A DNA stretch of 64,000 bases from Mytilus trossulus (GCF_036588685.1 NC_086384.1:50981973-51045972), one strand, 5' to 3'. Shown: positions 45,978-57,405, counted from the first letter of the stretch. The notes: generated from the sequence alone by a model not told the origin. A program made the numbers and translations.

Positions 45978-48673
45978 ATGAATAAGTTCATTACTGTTTG
46001 TCTGTTTCTTGCTGTTTTGGGTAAGTTCGAATTTTCATAATTTTTACGCAAATTGAAATTTTCTCAATAACTTGTTTCTCTGTTTTATTCATTCGTCAGT
46101 TTTCCAAGTTTTTTTTATCATATGTTTTAAACAAACATCAAAGAACAGATTTAATACCATAATGTCATGCAAAAGTTTAAAAAAAATCCTGTTTTAGTTT
46201 TAAAAGCATTGCAAAGTAGGTTTCCTTCATGTGCCCTTGAATTTACAAATTATTTATTGCACATGAATTTGTTGTCAAAAGTTTTTCCACAATTGTTCAA
46301 ATCACTAAATATACTTTAAAAGAAACTGAATAAGGAATCAAAATTATCTCTAATGTACAATATTTGAATGGACTCTCCTGGATTAAAATTAATACACTGA
46401 GATGACTGATACAGTTAGCATTTACATTGTGCTTTCGTTCATAAGCAGTAAGTAACAAGCAGATACTTAGAAAGTAACACTATATAGAAATACCTCACTA
46501 TACTTTGTCTTTAACATGTTTTATGCCCAACTTACGATAGTAGATGGGTCAATATGTGTTCTGGTCTCTGCGTCCGTTCATTCGTCTGTCCGTCCGTCTG
46601 TCCCGCTTCAGGTATAGTTTTTTGTTAAGGTAATTTTTGATTAAGTTGAAACCCAATCAACTTCAAATTTAGTACACATGTTCCCTTTGATATGAGTTTT
46701 CTTATTGTAATGCCTTATTAGAGTTTTGATCACAATTTCACGGTCAACTGAACATAGAAAATGATAGTTCGAGGTTCGAGTGGGACATCCCTGTACTATG
46801 CAGACATTCTTGTTTAAAAGAATTTTGGGAACCAATTCCTTGTCATTTCAGTACTGATTGATTACTGTCAACGACTTCAGTACTATCATCTAACATAAAA
46901 CATGGATCTCAATTAATTTTATTCTATGAAATCTATTACCTAATATTTCAATTTTGTAAACCTCTTTATAACCATCAAGAAAGCTTTCGATTATGCAAGT
47001 TTAAAAAGAATTTAATCAAAATCAGAAAACAATATCCAAAACATTTTGTCAGTAAAAAGTAAAATCATAATAAAAATACTAAACTTCCAGGAAATTCAAA
47101 ACGGAAGGTCCCTAATTAACTGCCAAAATTAAATAATAAAACACATCAAACGAATTAACAACAACTGTTATATTCCTGACTTGGTACAGGCTTTTTCAAA
47201 TGTAGAAAATGGTGGATTGAACCTGGTTTTAAAGCGATAAACCTCTCACTTCTATGACAGTTGCATCAAATTCCATTATATATACAACGATGCTAAAATA
47301 AAGTCACTTTACTCATTGCTTTCCTGTATCATTTAGTGATTTAAGATACACAAAAATAGTAAAAAAAACAAAAATACTGAAATCCGAGTTAAATTCTAAA
47401 CGGAGAGTCCCTAAGCAAATGGAAAAATCATAAGCTCAAACACATCAAACGAATGGATAACAACTGTCTTATTCCTGATTTGGTACCGGTATTTTCTTAT
47501 TTATACATTATCTATTCATTCGAATTCCCCGTTGATAAATGAAGAAATTATAAAGAAACTAAGCTATGTAAATCTATACTTAATGTATGTATTCTTTGTA
47601 TGTCTTTTCGTCCTAACGTTTCTACCTGATTAAGGACTTTCCGCTTTAAATTTTCCTCGGAGTTTGGTATTTTTTCGTGATTTTACATTTTGTACATCTT
47701 TTCTTAATGACGTGTTTTTTTTGTAGGATGTACGTTGGCAACTGCAGAAGATGGTTTGTGCGCATGTGGTATGATATATGATCCTGTGTGTTCAATGACT
47801 GGGAAAACGTATTCCAACGAATGTGTACTGAACTGCAAGTAAGTGCTTTTTACTCATTGATTGGTGCATTTTACTTTATTAACAGCTTTGCGAAGTTAAG
47901 GTTATGTACAAAATATTGTTTCATACTTTTGTCGATTAAAGATTTTTTTCAGTTCTACTTTCAAAATGTGGAGTTGTTTGAAAAAGCCATGAGTGGTACA
48001 GACACAAAATGAAGAATATTGCAAACTCGATTATTGGTGCCGTCCGTAATCATATCAACAGAAACACTTGCGGTTTTGAATCGTCTATGTGGCCCATTGT
48101 GTGTCATAACGTCTTCAAAACCTGATAAGGTCGTTGCTGAATCAGATTAGTGCTGAAACGCAGAAAAAAATGATAAGTCCGTTACTATTCTACATCGTGA
48201 TAAATAAATTTGTCTAAACTAATAAAACCTGTTTGACAAAAACAGTTTAAAATCAAAATGCAAATTGAATTAATTTTCAAAATAAATGTAAGACGAAGGT
48301 GGTTGTCTAATAAATGTCCATAATGTAGGTTATAGACAACCAGATAAACGGCAACATACTTTATGAATACTGATTCTTATTGAAAATAAAATAGATGAAA
48401 ACCCGTTGTATCTGAATGCTATTCAATTTTAGCCCATTTTTCGGAGACTTAAAATGCTTATATCATATACATTGTATATAACATTGAAATCCAAAATTTC
48501 TTATGCACTCTTTTAAGTTGTCCTCCCTAACTCGAAACTTTGTTTTGACACCATCAGTTAATGCGTTATAAAAGAGGCTATCATCAATACATGCTTAAGA
48601 AAAATTATCATATATTTTTTACAGCGCTGGTGAAGTGGTGGCATCACGTGGAGTATGTCCAACTAAGAAGTAA
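45978..48673 (+). CDS. Kazal-3: small secreted Kazal-type serine protease inhibitor, three coding exons
   Basis: Exons 45978-46020 (43 nt), 47727-47838 (112 nt) and 48625-48673 (49 nt), in phases 1 and 2, encode 67 residues. The signal peptide is MNKFITVCLFLAVLG; a site after GCTLA leaves six cysteines. The core reads CACGMIYDPVC, TGKTYSNECVLNC and GVCPTKK: C-x-C-x7-C-x10-C-x3-C-x11-C with the V-C and Y-x-N-x-C signatures. The predicted P1 is Met, as in Kazal-2, but P2 is Gly instead of Pro. Exon lengths, phases, promoter, TATA spacing and terminal exon all match Kazal-2, so the two are recent duplicates. Intron 1 is longer (1706 bp against 951) because family F and family A repeats have entered it. 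Confidence 0.9.
46520..46820 (+). repeat. Family F copy in Kazal-3 intron 1
   Basis: ATGCCCAACTTACGATAGTA, CGTCCGTTCATTCGTCTGTC, CCCGCTTCAGGTATAGTTTT and a GCAGACATTCTTGTTTAAAA end. Confidence 0.75.
47052..47292 (-). repeat. Family A copy in Kazal-3 intron 1, antisense
   Basis: TAAACTTCCAGGAAATTCAA, TATTCCTGACTTGGTACAGG, AGAAAATGGTGGATTGAACC and AACCTCTCACTTCTATGACA. Confidence 0.8.
47340..47500 (-). repeat. Second family A copy in Kazal-3 intron 1, antisense
   Basis: ACAAAAATACTGAAATCCGA, AAACGGAGAGTCCCTAAGCA and TTATTCCTGATTTGGTACCG. A third, short, sense fragment (TTTTCCTCGGAGTTTGGTAT) lies at about 47630-47690. Confidence 0.75.
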
Positions 48674-48691
48674 CCTCAACAATTTGCAACG
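48674..48691 (+). other. Kazal-3 3'UTR segment ending at a splice donor
   Basis: 18 nt after the stop, ending TTTGCAACG|GTACGT; matches the Kazal-2 layout. Confidence 0.7.
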
Positions 48692-48854
48692 GTACGTATA
48701 TACAATACTGTCTGACCATATAAACAGAGTAGATGGATATGTGGTAGATATATTAAAGCAAGACCTTAAGCAAACAGTAAACGCCAAACAGCAGCTAAGT
48801 TGTTGAGTGTTTAATACAAAGACGAACATCGTTTTGTGATATGTCACACATATT

Positions 48855-49015
48855 ATTACTGTAAATTTATATATTTTCGTGGGTACATATTTTCATGGAT
48901 TGCCCAAAAAAGTGTGATTTCGTGGTTTAGCCAAAATCTGCATACAACCTGTCCGAAATTTGCATTTTGTTGAATGTCACCTGTAAGCACGAAACCCACG
49001 GAATTTTTTACCTAA
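48855..49015 (+). repeat. Dispersed repeat in Kazal-3 3'UTR intron
   Basis: TTTTCGTGGGTACATATTTT, GTGATTTCGTGGTTTAGCC and AGCACGAAACCCACGGAA: phrases around TTTCGTGG with an inverted counterpart at the end. Confidence 0.5.
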
Positions 49016-49303
49016 AGAACAGAATAATAATGAATCAACAATAGTTGACAAAAATTATTCAAGATTAGGGCTCCAGTGCATTTATAATCAATATAAATCA
49101 TAATTTGAAATCTTTCAGATAAATCAGATATACTCTCTTTTAACAATATCTTTTAAGCGAGTTGATCTATAAACCCATGGATAATGGCTATACATCAGCT
49201 TGACCAGGTTAGAGCTTTTTCTAATGTGTTTTCTTATTAATTAATCTGTGTATGCTATCATTATTTATGTTCATTTATTTTATTCGTATTTTAATTCATT
49301 CAG

Positions 49304-49440
49304 GACTGGTATTGAATACAAAAGACTGAACACATTGGACTTGATTTCATCCTCTTAAACAAATTTGTGATTCACATGGTGATTGATATTTTTGACACTA
49401 CTCTTAAAAAATCCAATGAAATAAAAGATTATTAAAATAG
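49304..49440 (+). other. Kazal-3 terminal non-coding exon
   Basis: After a TTCATTCAG acceptor, begins GACTGGTATTGAATACAAAA, matching the Kazal-2 terminal exon. AATAAA at 49420-49425. Confidence 0.7.
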
Positions 49441-50050
49441 AATTATGTTCCTTTTTAATGTGACTCAAAGATTGTAAAATATGTTTATTCTGTTTCTTTT
49501 TTTTTAATGTTTGTAGTATCTAACATGTCTAAATATCATTTAACTGCTTTGTTTTAAGAGATCAATATGGCATCAGTGGTCTTTCATATATGCTCCTGGA
49601 TGGTTGTTGAGTCAATTGTTACTTTGAAATTTCATTCTAAACTGATTTGATGTGGAGAGAAAGATCAGTCACGTCTAATTGAAGCTTATGATGCTGATTG
49701 AATTTCTTTATCTGGTTTTGTTCACACATGTTGGGATTTTGATATCATAATTCAAATTCTTTGAAATTTTTTTGGTCTCTTATTTCGTTGTTTACTAGGC
49801 ACGTTAGTTAGAATTTCTTATATTGTTCGATTCGATCCTGACTTAGGATTTAAGTATTTGATCTCACTTCCTCTATATTGCATGTTGTTATTCTGAATTG
49901 CTGGCAATTATTAGAGAATAAAGCTGCGAGGAGAGTGTCAACTTAACACGTATAGTGCGGACAAAACACACTGACCAGTCAGAGATGAAGAGGAGTAGTT
50001 GGCATTAGATTAGTGTAATGTTTGTTCTAGATAAGAAACCACATTCGCTT
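49441..50050. other. Non-coding stretch downstream of Kazal-3
   Basis: No gene or recognised repeat. Confidence 0.35.
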
Positions 50051-50054
50051 ATGA

Positions 50055-50175
50055 TGTGCCATATGTGCTATTAATTGTCTGTTTGTCGTTTTCATTTTTA
50101 GTCATGGCGTTGTCAGTTTATTTTCGATTTACGAGTTTGACTGTTCCTCTGGTATCTTTCGCCCCTCTTTCACTG
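50055..50175 (-). repeat. Family H fragment, antisense
   Basis: GTCATGGCGTTGTCAGTTTA, TTACGAGTTTGACTGTTCCT and GGTATCTTTCGCCCCTC. Confidence 0.7.
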
Positions 50176-50636
50176 CTAAATACAGAAGTTCGTTGAAAAA
50201 TCTAAAAAAGGAATGATAAGATAAGAGTACATATTTCTCTTTGCTGTTAATTGTGTTTTTGTGCTTCTTACCCATATTTTTATTTTTCAGTTAGTACTTA
50301 TGTTGTTCTCTTATTCCGCTGTCCCAGTTAAGGGGAAGGTTTAGCGCTCACAAACATGGTTGACCTTGCCATATTCTTTGTGTACCTGTTCCAAGTCAGT
50401 ATAGCTTGCAGTACAATAGTTGTCTTTGGTTCAAGACTGTTATGTCTGTTTTTGTTGTTCGTTTATAGTTTTGTTACAAAGAGTGAATAGTGAATATAAA
50501 ATTAATTAAGAAATACCAGTATTGTACAGAAGATGCATGGAAAACGATTGCCATAATTCTATGAGAATTGAATATTAATGTTTATATTTGCATTTTTTTG
50601 GCAAACGTGATGCAGACGCAAAATAAACATACCACA
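50176..50636. other. Non-coding stretch
   Basis: No feature recognised apart from degraded repeat words (GGTTTAGCGCTCACAAACAT at about 50338). Confidence 0.3.
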
Positions 50637-51290
50637 TCCCTGTATATTAAGCTCACTTGGCCCACAGCGGGCTTTTCTCAACACTTGGCGTCCGTCGTCG
50701 TCGTCAACTTTTACAAAAATCTTCTCATCTGAAACAACTAGGCCAAATTTAACCAAACTTGGCCACAACCCTCATTGGATTATCTAGTTTAAAAAAATGT
50801 GTCCGATGACCCGGCCAACCAATTAAGACGGCCACCATGGCTAAAAATAGAACTTAGGGGTAAAATGTAGATTTTGGCTTATAACTCTGAAACCAAAGCA
50901 TTTAAAGCAAATCTGATATGTGGTTAATTTTTTTTATCAGGTCACAATCTATCTGCCCTGAAATTTTCAGATGAAACTGTAAACAGCAATAATGTTCAGC
51001 AAAGTAAGATCAAATAAGTCAACATGACCAAAATGTTCAGTTGACCCCTTAAGGTGTTACTGCCCTTTATAATCCTTTTTTACCAATTTTTCGTAAATTT
51101 TTGTAATCTTTTACAAAAATCTTCTCCTCTGAAACTACTGAGTCAAATTTAATCAAACTTAGCCTCAATCATTATTAGGGTATCTAGTTTAAAAAATATG
51201 TGCCATGACCCAGCCAACCAATCAAGATGGCCACCATGGCTAAAAATAGAACATAGGGGTAGATTTTGGATTATAACTCTATAGGTTGCA
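50637..51290 (+). mobile_element. Family G element, two partial copies
   Basis: The left end AAGCTCACTTGGCCCACAGC folds on GGGCTTTTCTCA, then CACTTGGCGTCCGTCGTCG. The blocks CAAAAATCTTCTCATCTGAA, CCGGCCAACCAATTAAGACG and TGGCTAAAAATAGAACTTAG recur about 410 bp later as CAAAAATCTTCTCCTCTGAA, CAGCCAACCAATCAAGATGG and TGGCTAAAAATAGAACATAG. No transposase is visible. Confidence 0.7.
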
Positions 51291-51990
51291 CTTTGTAAAT
51301 ACAGCTGTTTCTCAAACCACGCCTCTTTTGTGAGATTTAGAATATTCATAGAAAATTAATTTTGTTTACATACTGGTTCCCAGTTATGATCTCTGTGTTC
51401 CATCTCATAGAGACATAACTTGGGAATGTTACCAGTAAATATACATGTGCATATTGTTTATATTCTAATCTCTAACCTTTTATTCGAGGTAGGGGTAGTT
51501 ATAAAAATTAGTGTTAGTCAGTACTGTGAGAAGTTCAGGGCATATAAACGTTGAAAATATGAAGCACAGCCCTATATTTTGACCTTTGAAAAAAATTGTA
51601 ACTGCATATGAACTTTCAATTCTAGGATAAGATTTTATTCAAAACTTCATAGTAAAAAGGGTACAGTTTTAGCCGTAAAAGGAGTTCCTATGGGAAAAAA
51701 CATTGTCAATATTTACAGAAATGTAACCTATATAGGGTGAAAAAAGAGAACTTTCAGAATTTAATCAAATTTGCTTTATCTCACAGATTTTAAAGAAATT
51801 AACTCAAATATGAAGTTTTACAAGTATTTCATCAAGATTGATAGAATCATGGGCCTTTAATATGATGACTCAGCATAAATTCACAGCTTACAGTATGCAT
51901 AGTTTACTTAAAGTCATGAATACAAAATTAATTCATAATATTTGCATATAATGTAAGTTAAATTATTAAGAAGTGTTTCTATTTACTCTT
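51291..51990. other. Non-coding stretch
   Basis: No coding signal or recognised repeat. Confidence 0.3.
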
Positions 51991-51996
51991 CGCAGT

Positions 51997-52122
51997 CATT
52001 GACACAACATAGAAAACTAAAGAATAAACAACACGAACCCCACCAAAAACTAGGGGTGATCTCATGTGCTCCGGATGGGTAAGCAGATCCTGCTCCACAT
52101 GCGGCACCCGTCGTGTTGCTTA
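51997..52122 (+). repeat. Family H copy (3' half)
   Basis: GACACAACATAGAAAACTAA, AACACGAACCCCACCAAAAA and GCGGCACCCGTCGTGTTGCT, almost the same as the 3' half of the copy in Kazal-1 intron 2. Confidence 0.8.
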
Positions 52123-52732
52123 TGTGATAACAAATACGGTAAATAGTCTAATTCGGTAGGTCACATTCATGAAAGGGGAGGGGATTGTAGATACGACGTA
52201 AGGAACATATCCGATATCATTTGTGAAACGGTTATTCCATAACGGTCAACCAACTCGTGATGGCGTCCGTAAAATTTACGAAGGGATGATTTCAATTTCA
52301 CCATTTGGAACCCTTGTTTAATAGCTTCCTTGTGAGCAGCAACCCTCTATCAAGAAAATCATGATAGGAAATGCAAGCACGGGAATATCGTATCAATTGG
52401 GAGATGTATACCCCGTATGCAGGTGCTGCTGGAATGTTGCTACTAAGAAATGGAAAGTTCACAATTTTAAAGTTGAAGTCATCTCTTTTGTCGTAAAGTT
52501 TTTTTCAACCGACCCTAATTGTCAATTTCTAACTTTGCCCATGTGAAATTTTAAAATTGTTTGTATATACATTGAACGACAAATATGTGTGACGTATAAA
52601 ATTTTCTGACGTCAGACAGGCGAATCAATGAATGTGTTTGTTGATAGATGTGTTTGTGTTCTGTTAAATTGTGCCTTTTAAAATTGTTACACGATGATGA
52701 CTGCTGTACCCATATTTTGACTATTTTATTTT
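52123..52732. other. Non-coding stretch
   Basis: A 61-codon frame at 52361 has no domain; nothing else recognised. Confidence 0.3.
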
Positions 52733-52990
52733 TTATGTCTGTTTAGTTCACCCATCATTGTAAATATAATGGAATTTGATGGACTGTCATCAAAGTGAAA
52801 GAGTTAGCGCTATAAAACCAGATTTAGACCACCATTTTCTACATTTGAAAATGCCTGTACAAGTCAGGAATATGACAGTTCTTGTCCATTCGTTTTTATG
52901 TGTTTTGTTATTTGATTTTGCCAAGTGATTATGGACTTTCCGATTAGATTTTCCTCTAAGTTCAGTATTTTTGTGATTTTACTTTTTACA
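52733..52990 (+). repeat. Dispersed repeat family A copy
   Basis: GTTAGCGCTATAAAACCAGA, AAAATGCCTGTACAAGTCAG and TTTTCCTCTAAGTTCAGTAT. Its end abuts a 5'-truncated family G copy. Confidence 0.75.
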
Positions 52991-53632
52991 AGAATCTTCT
53001 TCTCTGAAACTACTCGGCCAGATTTAACCAAACTTGGCTACAATCATCATTGGGGTATTCAGTTTAAAAAAATGTGTGGGGTGACCAAGTCAACCAATCA
53101 AGATGGGAAATATAACATAGGGGTAGATTTTGGCTTATAACTCTGAAACCAAAGCACTAAGAGCAAACCTGACAAGGGGTAAAATTGTTAATCATGTCAA
53201 TATGAATCTGCCCTGAAATTTTCAGATCAATTGGGCAACTGGTGGTTGTTGAGTTGCTGTCCCCCAATTGGTAATTTTTGAAGAAATTTTGCGGTTTTTG
53301 GTTATTATCTTGAATACTATTATAGATAGAGATAAACTGTAAACAGCAATAATGTTTAGTAAAGTAAGATCTAATAATAAGTCAACATGACCACAATGGT
53401 CAATTAGCCCCTTAATGAGTTATTGCCCTTTATAGTCAATTTTTAACAAATTTCATAAATTTGGTATATTTTTGTAAATTTTTACAAAATATTTTCCTCT
53501 GTATCTAGAGTAAGATCTAAAAACACATCACCATCACCAAAACACAATTTTGTCATGAATACATCTGTGTCCTTTGTTAAATATGCACATAGACCAAGGT
53601 GAGCGACACAGGCTCTTTAGAGCCTAATGTTT
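52991..53632 (+). mobile_element. 5'-truncated family G element
   Basis: CAAGAATCTTCTTCTCTGAA, CAAGTCAACCAATCAAGATG, TTTTGCGGTTTTTGGTTATT, ATAGATAGAGATAAACTGTA and a right end with the hairpin AGGCTCTTTAGAGCCT. It joins directly to family A at its left. Confidence 0.75.
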
Positions 53633-54560
53633 TATATAAAGGTCATGCGCTGTTCATGCATGTCTGTATTAGCAAGACAAAAATTGCACCAAAATAAAAA
53701 CACTTGCAAAGCATTTGAGGTGGCTAAAAGTTTGCATTTAGGCCCAGCAAAATAGCCCTAATGAAGCTAGTTTGCATACGCCGGTAAAATAGCAATAAGG
53801 AGGCTTTTTTGCCTGAACCGGTAAAATAACCACTGCCAATTTTTATTTCCAGACTAATTGCATGACAACTTTTTTTAAAGTAGTATCATTAATATGGCAT
53901 TTCACGCGGCTATAAAAAAAAAAAAAGAAAAAAAAAAGCATTTTAACATACTGTAGAATTTTATCCAATGACTACACAGTAAAACATATTACAAAATACA
54001 AAAATAGTTCAGTATCCTTCGTTTGAGCATTTGAGTGATTTATGGCATTTGGAATTGCACAACAAATTTTGGTTTTACAAAATTGATCAATGTTTAGAAG
54101 TGCTTCACCCCTTTGCATTTACATGAAAAAAAGTAATATCACAAAATACTGAATTCCGAGGAAAATTCAAATCGACGAGAATGAGAAAATCAAAAGCAGA
54201 AACACATCAAACGAATGGAATGAAAACCTTAAGCACCATTTTTGAAAACGTTTAAACTGCTTCAAGTAGCAAAAAGTGGAGCTCCCATGCATCATTGCTG
54301 CAAATAAATCTCTGTCTTAAACTCATATAGCTGTTCCAATGCTGTTACAGTATCCAAATTCTTCAGATTTATAATTATACTTCAGATATTTCAAGGATCG
54401 ATTGGGGCATTATTATACTAGGTATAATGACATTATCTCACAATTTAAATTCCATTTAGTTTTACTGGTACTTATATGATCGGATTGGATCTGTTGGCGA
54501 CACATCGCACGCCTTTTGGCAAGTATGGTGGGCGTTTCAACATGAGTGTTATTTTGTATA
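53633..54560. other. Non-coding stretch with A-rich run and family A fragment
   Basis: An A-rich run lies at about 53912-53938, and an antisense family A fragment at about 54127-54225 (CGAGGAAAATTCAAATCGA, AACACATCAAACGAATGG). Confidence 0.5.
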
Positions 54561-54720
54561 ATGCTTAGTTCCTTTCTGTGTGTGCTGCATTTTAATGTTG
54601 TGTCGTTGTTCTCCTTTTATATTTAATGCGTTTCCCTCAGTTTTAGTTTGTAACCCGGATTTGTTTTTTTCTATCGATTTATGAGTTTCGAAGAGCGGTA
54701 TAATACTGTTGCCTTTAATT
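54560..54720 (-). repeat. Dispersed repeat family B copy, antisense
   Basis: TTTCCCTCAGTTTTAGTTTG, CTATCGATTTATGAGTTTCG and GCGGTATAATACTGTTGCCT. Confidence 0.75.
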
Positions 54721-55029
54721 AGCCTGATTGTCACTCGGGACAGATTCTTTTATACTATCAGAATTGTCACTGAAGCCAATTTCTATTACAACATCAAATT
54801 TGTCACCGAGGACAATTCTTGTTTTTGTATCAGAATTATCACTGTCGTTGATTTCTATTGAATTAACTGACACGCATAGAAACTACTTCCATTGATCCTA
54901 CAAGAATAACCAACGATAAGAACTTGTTAGGTTTAAATGTGTTTAATGAATTTTATTTCTAATCTTTATCATCAATTTTTTCGTCTGTCGAAACCTTAAT
55001 GACTTTTCTCAGTTCCGTTTTGTTTTTAT

Positions 55030-55190
55030 GAAGGGACGTAACACCACTACTAATCGTGTTTGAAATAAGCTCCGCCTCCTTCTACCTAATATGGAATATA
55101 AGGGGACATAACTCCACTACTAACCGTGTATGAAATAAGCCCCGCCTCCCTACTAACCTGATATCAAATATACACGGTCTTCACGTGGAC
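55030..55190. repeat. Tandem duplication of a 75-bp unit; relative of the Kazal-2 intron insert
   Basis: CACTACTAATCGTGTTTGAA with AATAAGCTCCGCCTCC is repeated as CACTACTAACCGTGTATGAA with AATAAGCCCCGCCTCC. The right end, CAAATATACACGGTCTTCAC, matches the reverse complement of the insert at 37787. Confidence 0.6.
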
Positions 55191-55584
55191 GCTTTTAACA
55201 AATCACGTTCCTAGAAAGGTATAGGAGGTAAGATAATCTTTCCCCACAAGTCATTGGTATATGTCTATTTGAAATATAACTATGACTGATTAATAGTCGA
55301 TCTTTATTTTGATCTGGTGAATTAACAAAATGTTATGAATGGTATTGTTCTCCACATTTGTAACTTTCTATAGCTAATGTACGTATTCTTGGCGCCATGA
55401 CTGTTCTTCTCTTTAACGACTGAGTGTATAATATGGGACGAAAAAATAGTTTAAGATTTATATTATTTATATATACTAGAGCAGAGTAATTTAAAGTATC
55501 GGCTATTGTATTATTCTGCTTGAAACCTTTCTGATTGTGATATGTATTCTGGATATGATTTATAAAAAAAAACATATGAAGACC

Positions 55585-57405
55585 AGATGCTCCGCAGGGC
55601 GTAGCTTTATACGACCGCAGAGGTTAAACCCTGAACGGTTGGGGCAAGTATGGACACAACATTCAAGCTGGATTCAGCTCTAAATTTGGATTGTGAATAA
55701 ATAGTTGACACAGCATAGGTTTCTGACACAGAATGAATGTGTTCTAATGAACTTAAAATTTTTGTTTTCTCTTAGAGCAATTCACTATGCTGTTGAATAT
55801 TAATCCTCTCAAAAAAATGTTTGAAGAAATTTTCTTTTTATTTATGAAATTTCAAATGAGCAAAAATTGAACCCAATTTTTTTAATCACATCCCCCTTTC
55901 CCTTATTCCAAAACTAATCTCAATTAAAATTTCTAATGGAGTTTGCAACAATAACTACTCATTTAAATACATCATTAAATATTAAGATGTAAAAAAACTG
56001 CTTGTTATCACTAAATGGTAAAGATTATTTCAATTTATCAGTTGGTAGTAAAAAGTGAACATACATTGTATATTGTATATAACAAAGATTTAAGTTGATT
56101 CTGGACAAAGAAAGATAATTCCAATTAAAAAAAAATCTTCCTATTGCACAATATTTTGCAATTAGATATTTCTTGCTTACTATTCTGGACAAAGAAAGAT
56201 AACTCTAATTAATTTTTTTTTAGCTATTTCACAATATTGTGCAATTAGATATTTCTTGCCATTGTGCAATACTTTGCAATTGAAAAGACTTGCTATTGCA
56301 CAATACTTAATATAATAATTTTAGATCCTGATTTGGACCAACTTGAAAACTGGGCCCATAATCAAAAATCTAAGTACATGTTTGGATTCAGCATATCAAA
56401 GAACCCCAAAATTTCAATTTTTGTTAAAATCAAACTAAGTTTTATTTTGGACCCTTTGGACTTAAATGTAAACCAATTTGAAAACAGGACCAAAAATGAA
56501 GAATCTACATACACAGTTAGATTTGGCATATCAAAGAACCCCATTTATTCAATTTTTGATGAAATCAAACAAATTTTAATTTTGAACCCCGATTTGGACC
56601 AACTTGAAAACTGGGCCAATAATCAAGAATCTAAGTACATTTTTAGATTCAGCATATCAAAAAACCCAACCAATTCATTTTTTGTCAAAATCAAACTAAG
56701 TTTAATTTTGGACCCTTTGGACCTTAATGTAGACCAATATGAAAACTGGACCAAAAGTTAAGAATCTACATACACAGTTAGATTCAGCATATCAAAGAAC
56801 CCCGATTATTCAATTTTGATGAAATCAAACAAAGTTTAATTTTGGACCCTTTGGGCCCCTTATTCCTTAACTGTTGGGACCAAAACTCCCAAAATCAATA
56901 CCTGCCTTCCTTTTATGTTCATAAACCTTGTGTTTAAATTTCATAGATTTCTATTTACTTATACTAACGTTATGGTGCGAAAACCAAGAAAAGTGCTTAT
57001 TTGGGTCCCTTTTTGGCCCCTAATTCATAAACTGTTGGGACCTAAACTCCGAAAAATCAATACCAACCTTCCTTTTGTGGTCATAAACATTGTGTTTAAT
57101 TTTCATTGATTTCTATTTACTTAAACTTAAGTTATTGTGCGAAAACCAAGAATAATGCTTATTTGGGCCCTTTTTTGGCCCCTAATTCCTTAACTGTTAA
57201 AACCAAAACTCCCAAAATCAATCCCAACCTTTCTTTTGTGGTCATAAACCTTGTGTCAAAATTTCATAGATTTCTATTAACATAAACTAAAGTTATAGTG
57301 CGAAAACCAAGAAAATGCTTATTTGGGCCCTTTTTAAAGATAACAAGGACAGACGATGGATGACGGAGGACGAGGGACAACGGACGCCAAGTGATGAGGT
57401 GAGCT
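55585..57405 (+). mobile_element. Composite dispersed element with three internal tandem arrays
   Basis: Starts GATGCTCCGCAGGGCGTAGC, then CCTGAACGGTTGGGGCAAGT. It contains two copies of a CTGGACAAAGAAAGATAA unit (56098-56280), four 130-bp half-units of a GGACCAACTTGAAAACTGGG array (about 56315-56860) and three 155-bp GGCCCCTAATTCCTTAACTG units (about 56850-57330). It ends in the family G-like terminus GCCAAGTGATGAGGTGAGCT. A 165-codon frame (56264-56761) spans the second array but looks like a repeat by-product. Confidence 0.7.
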
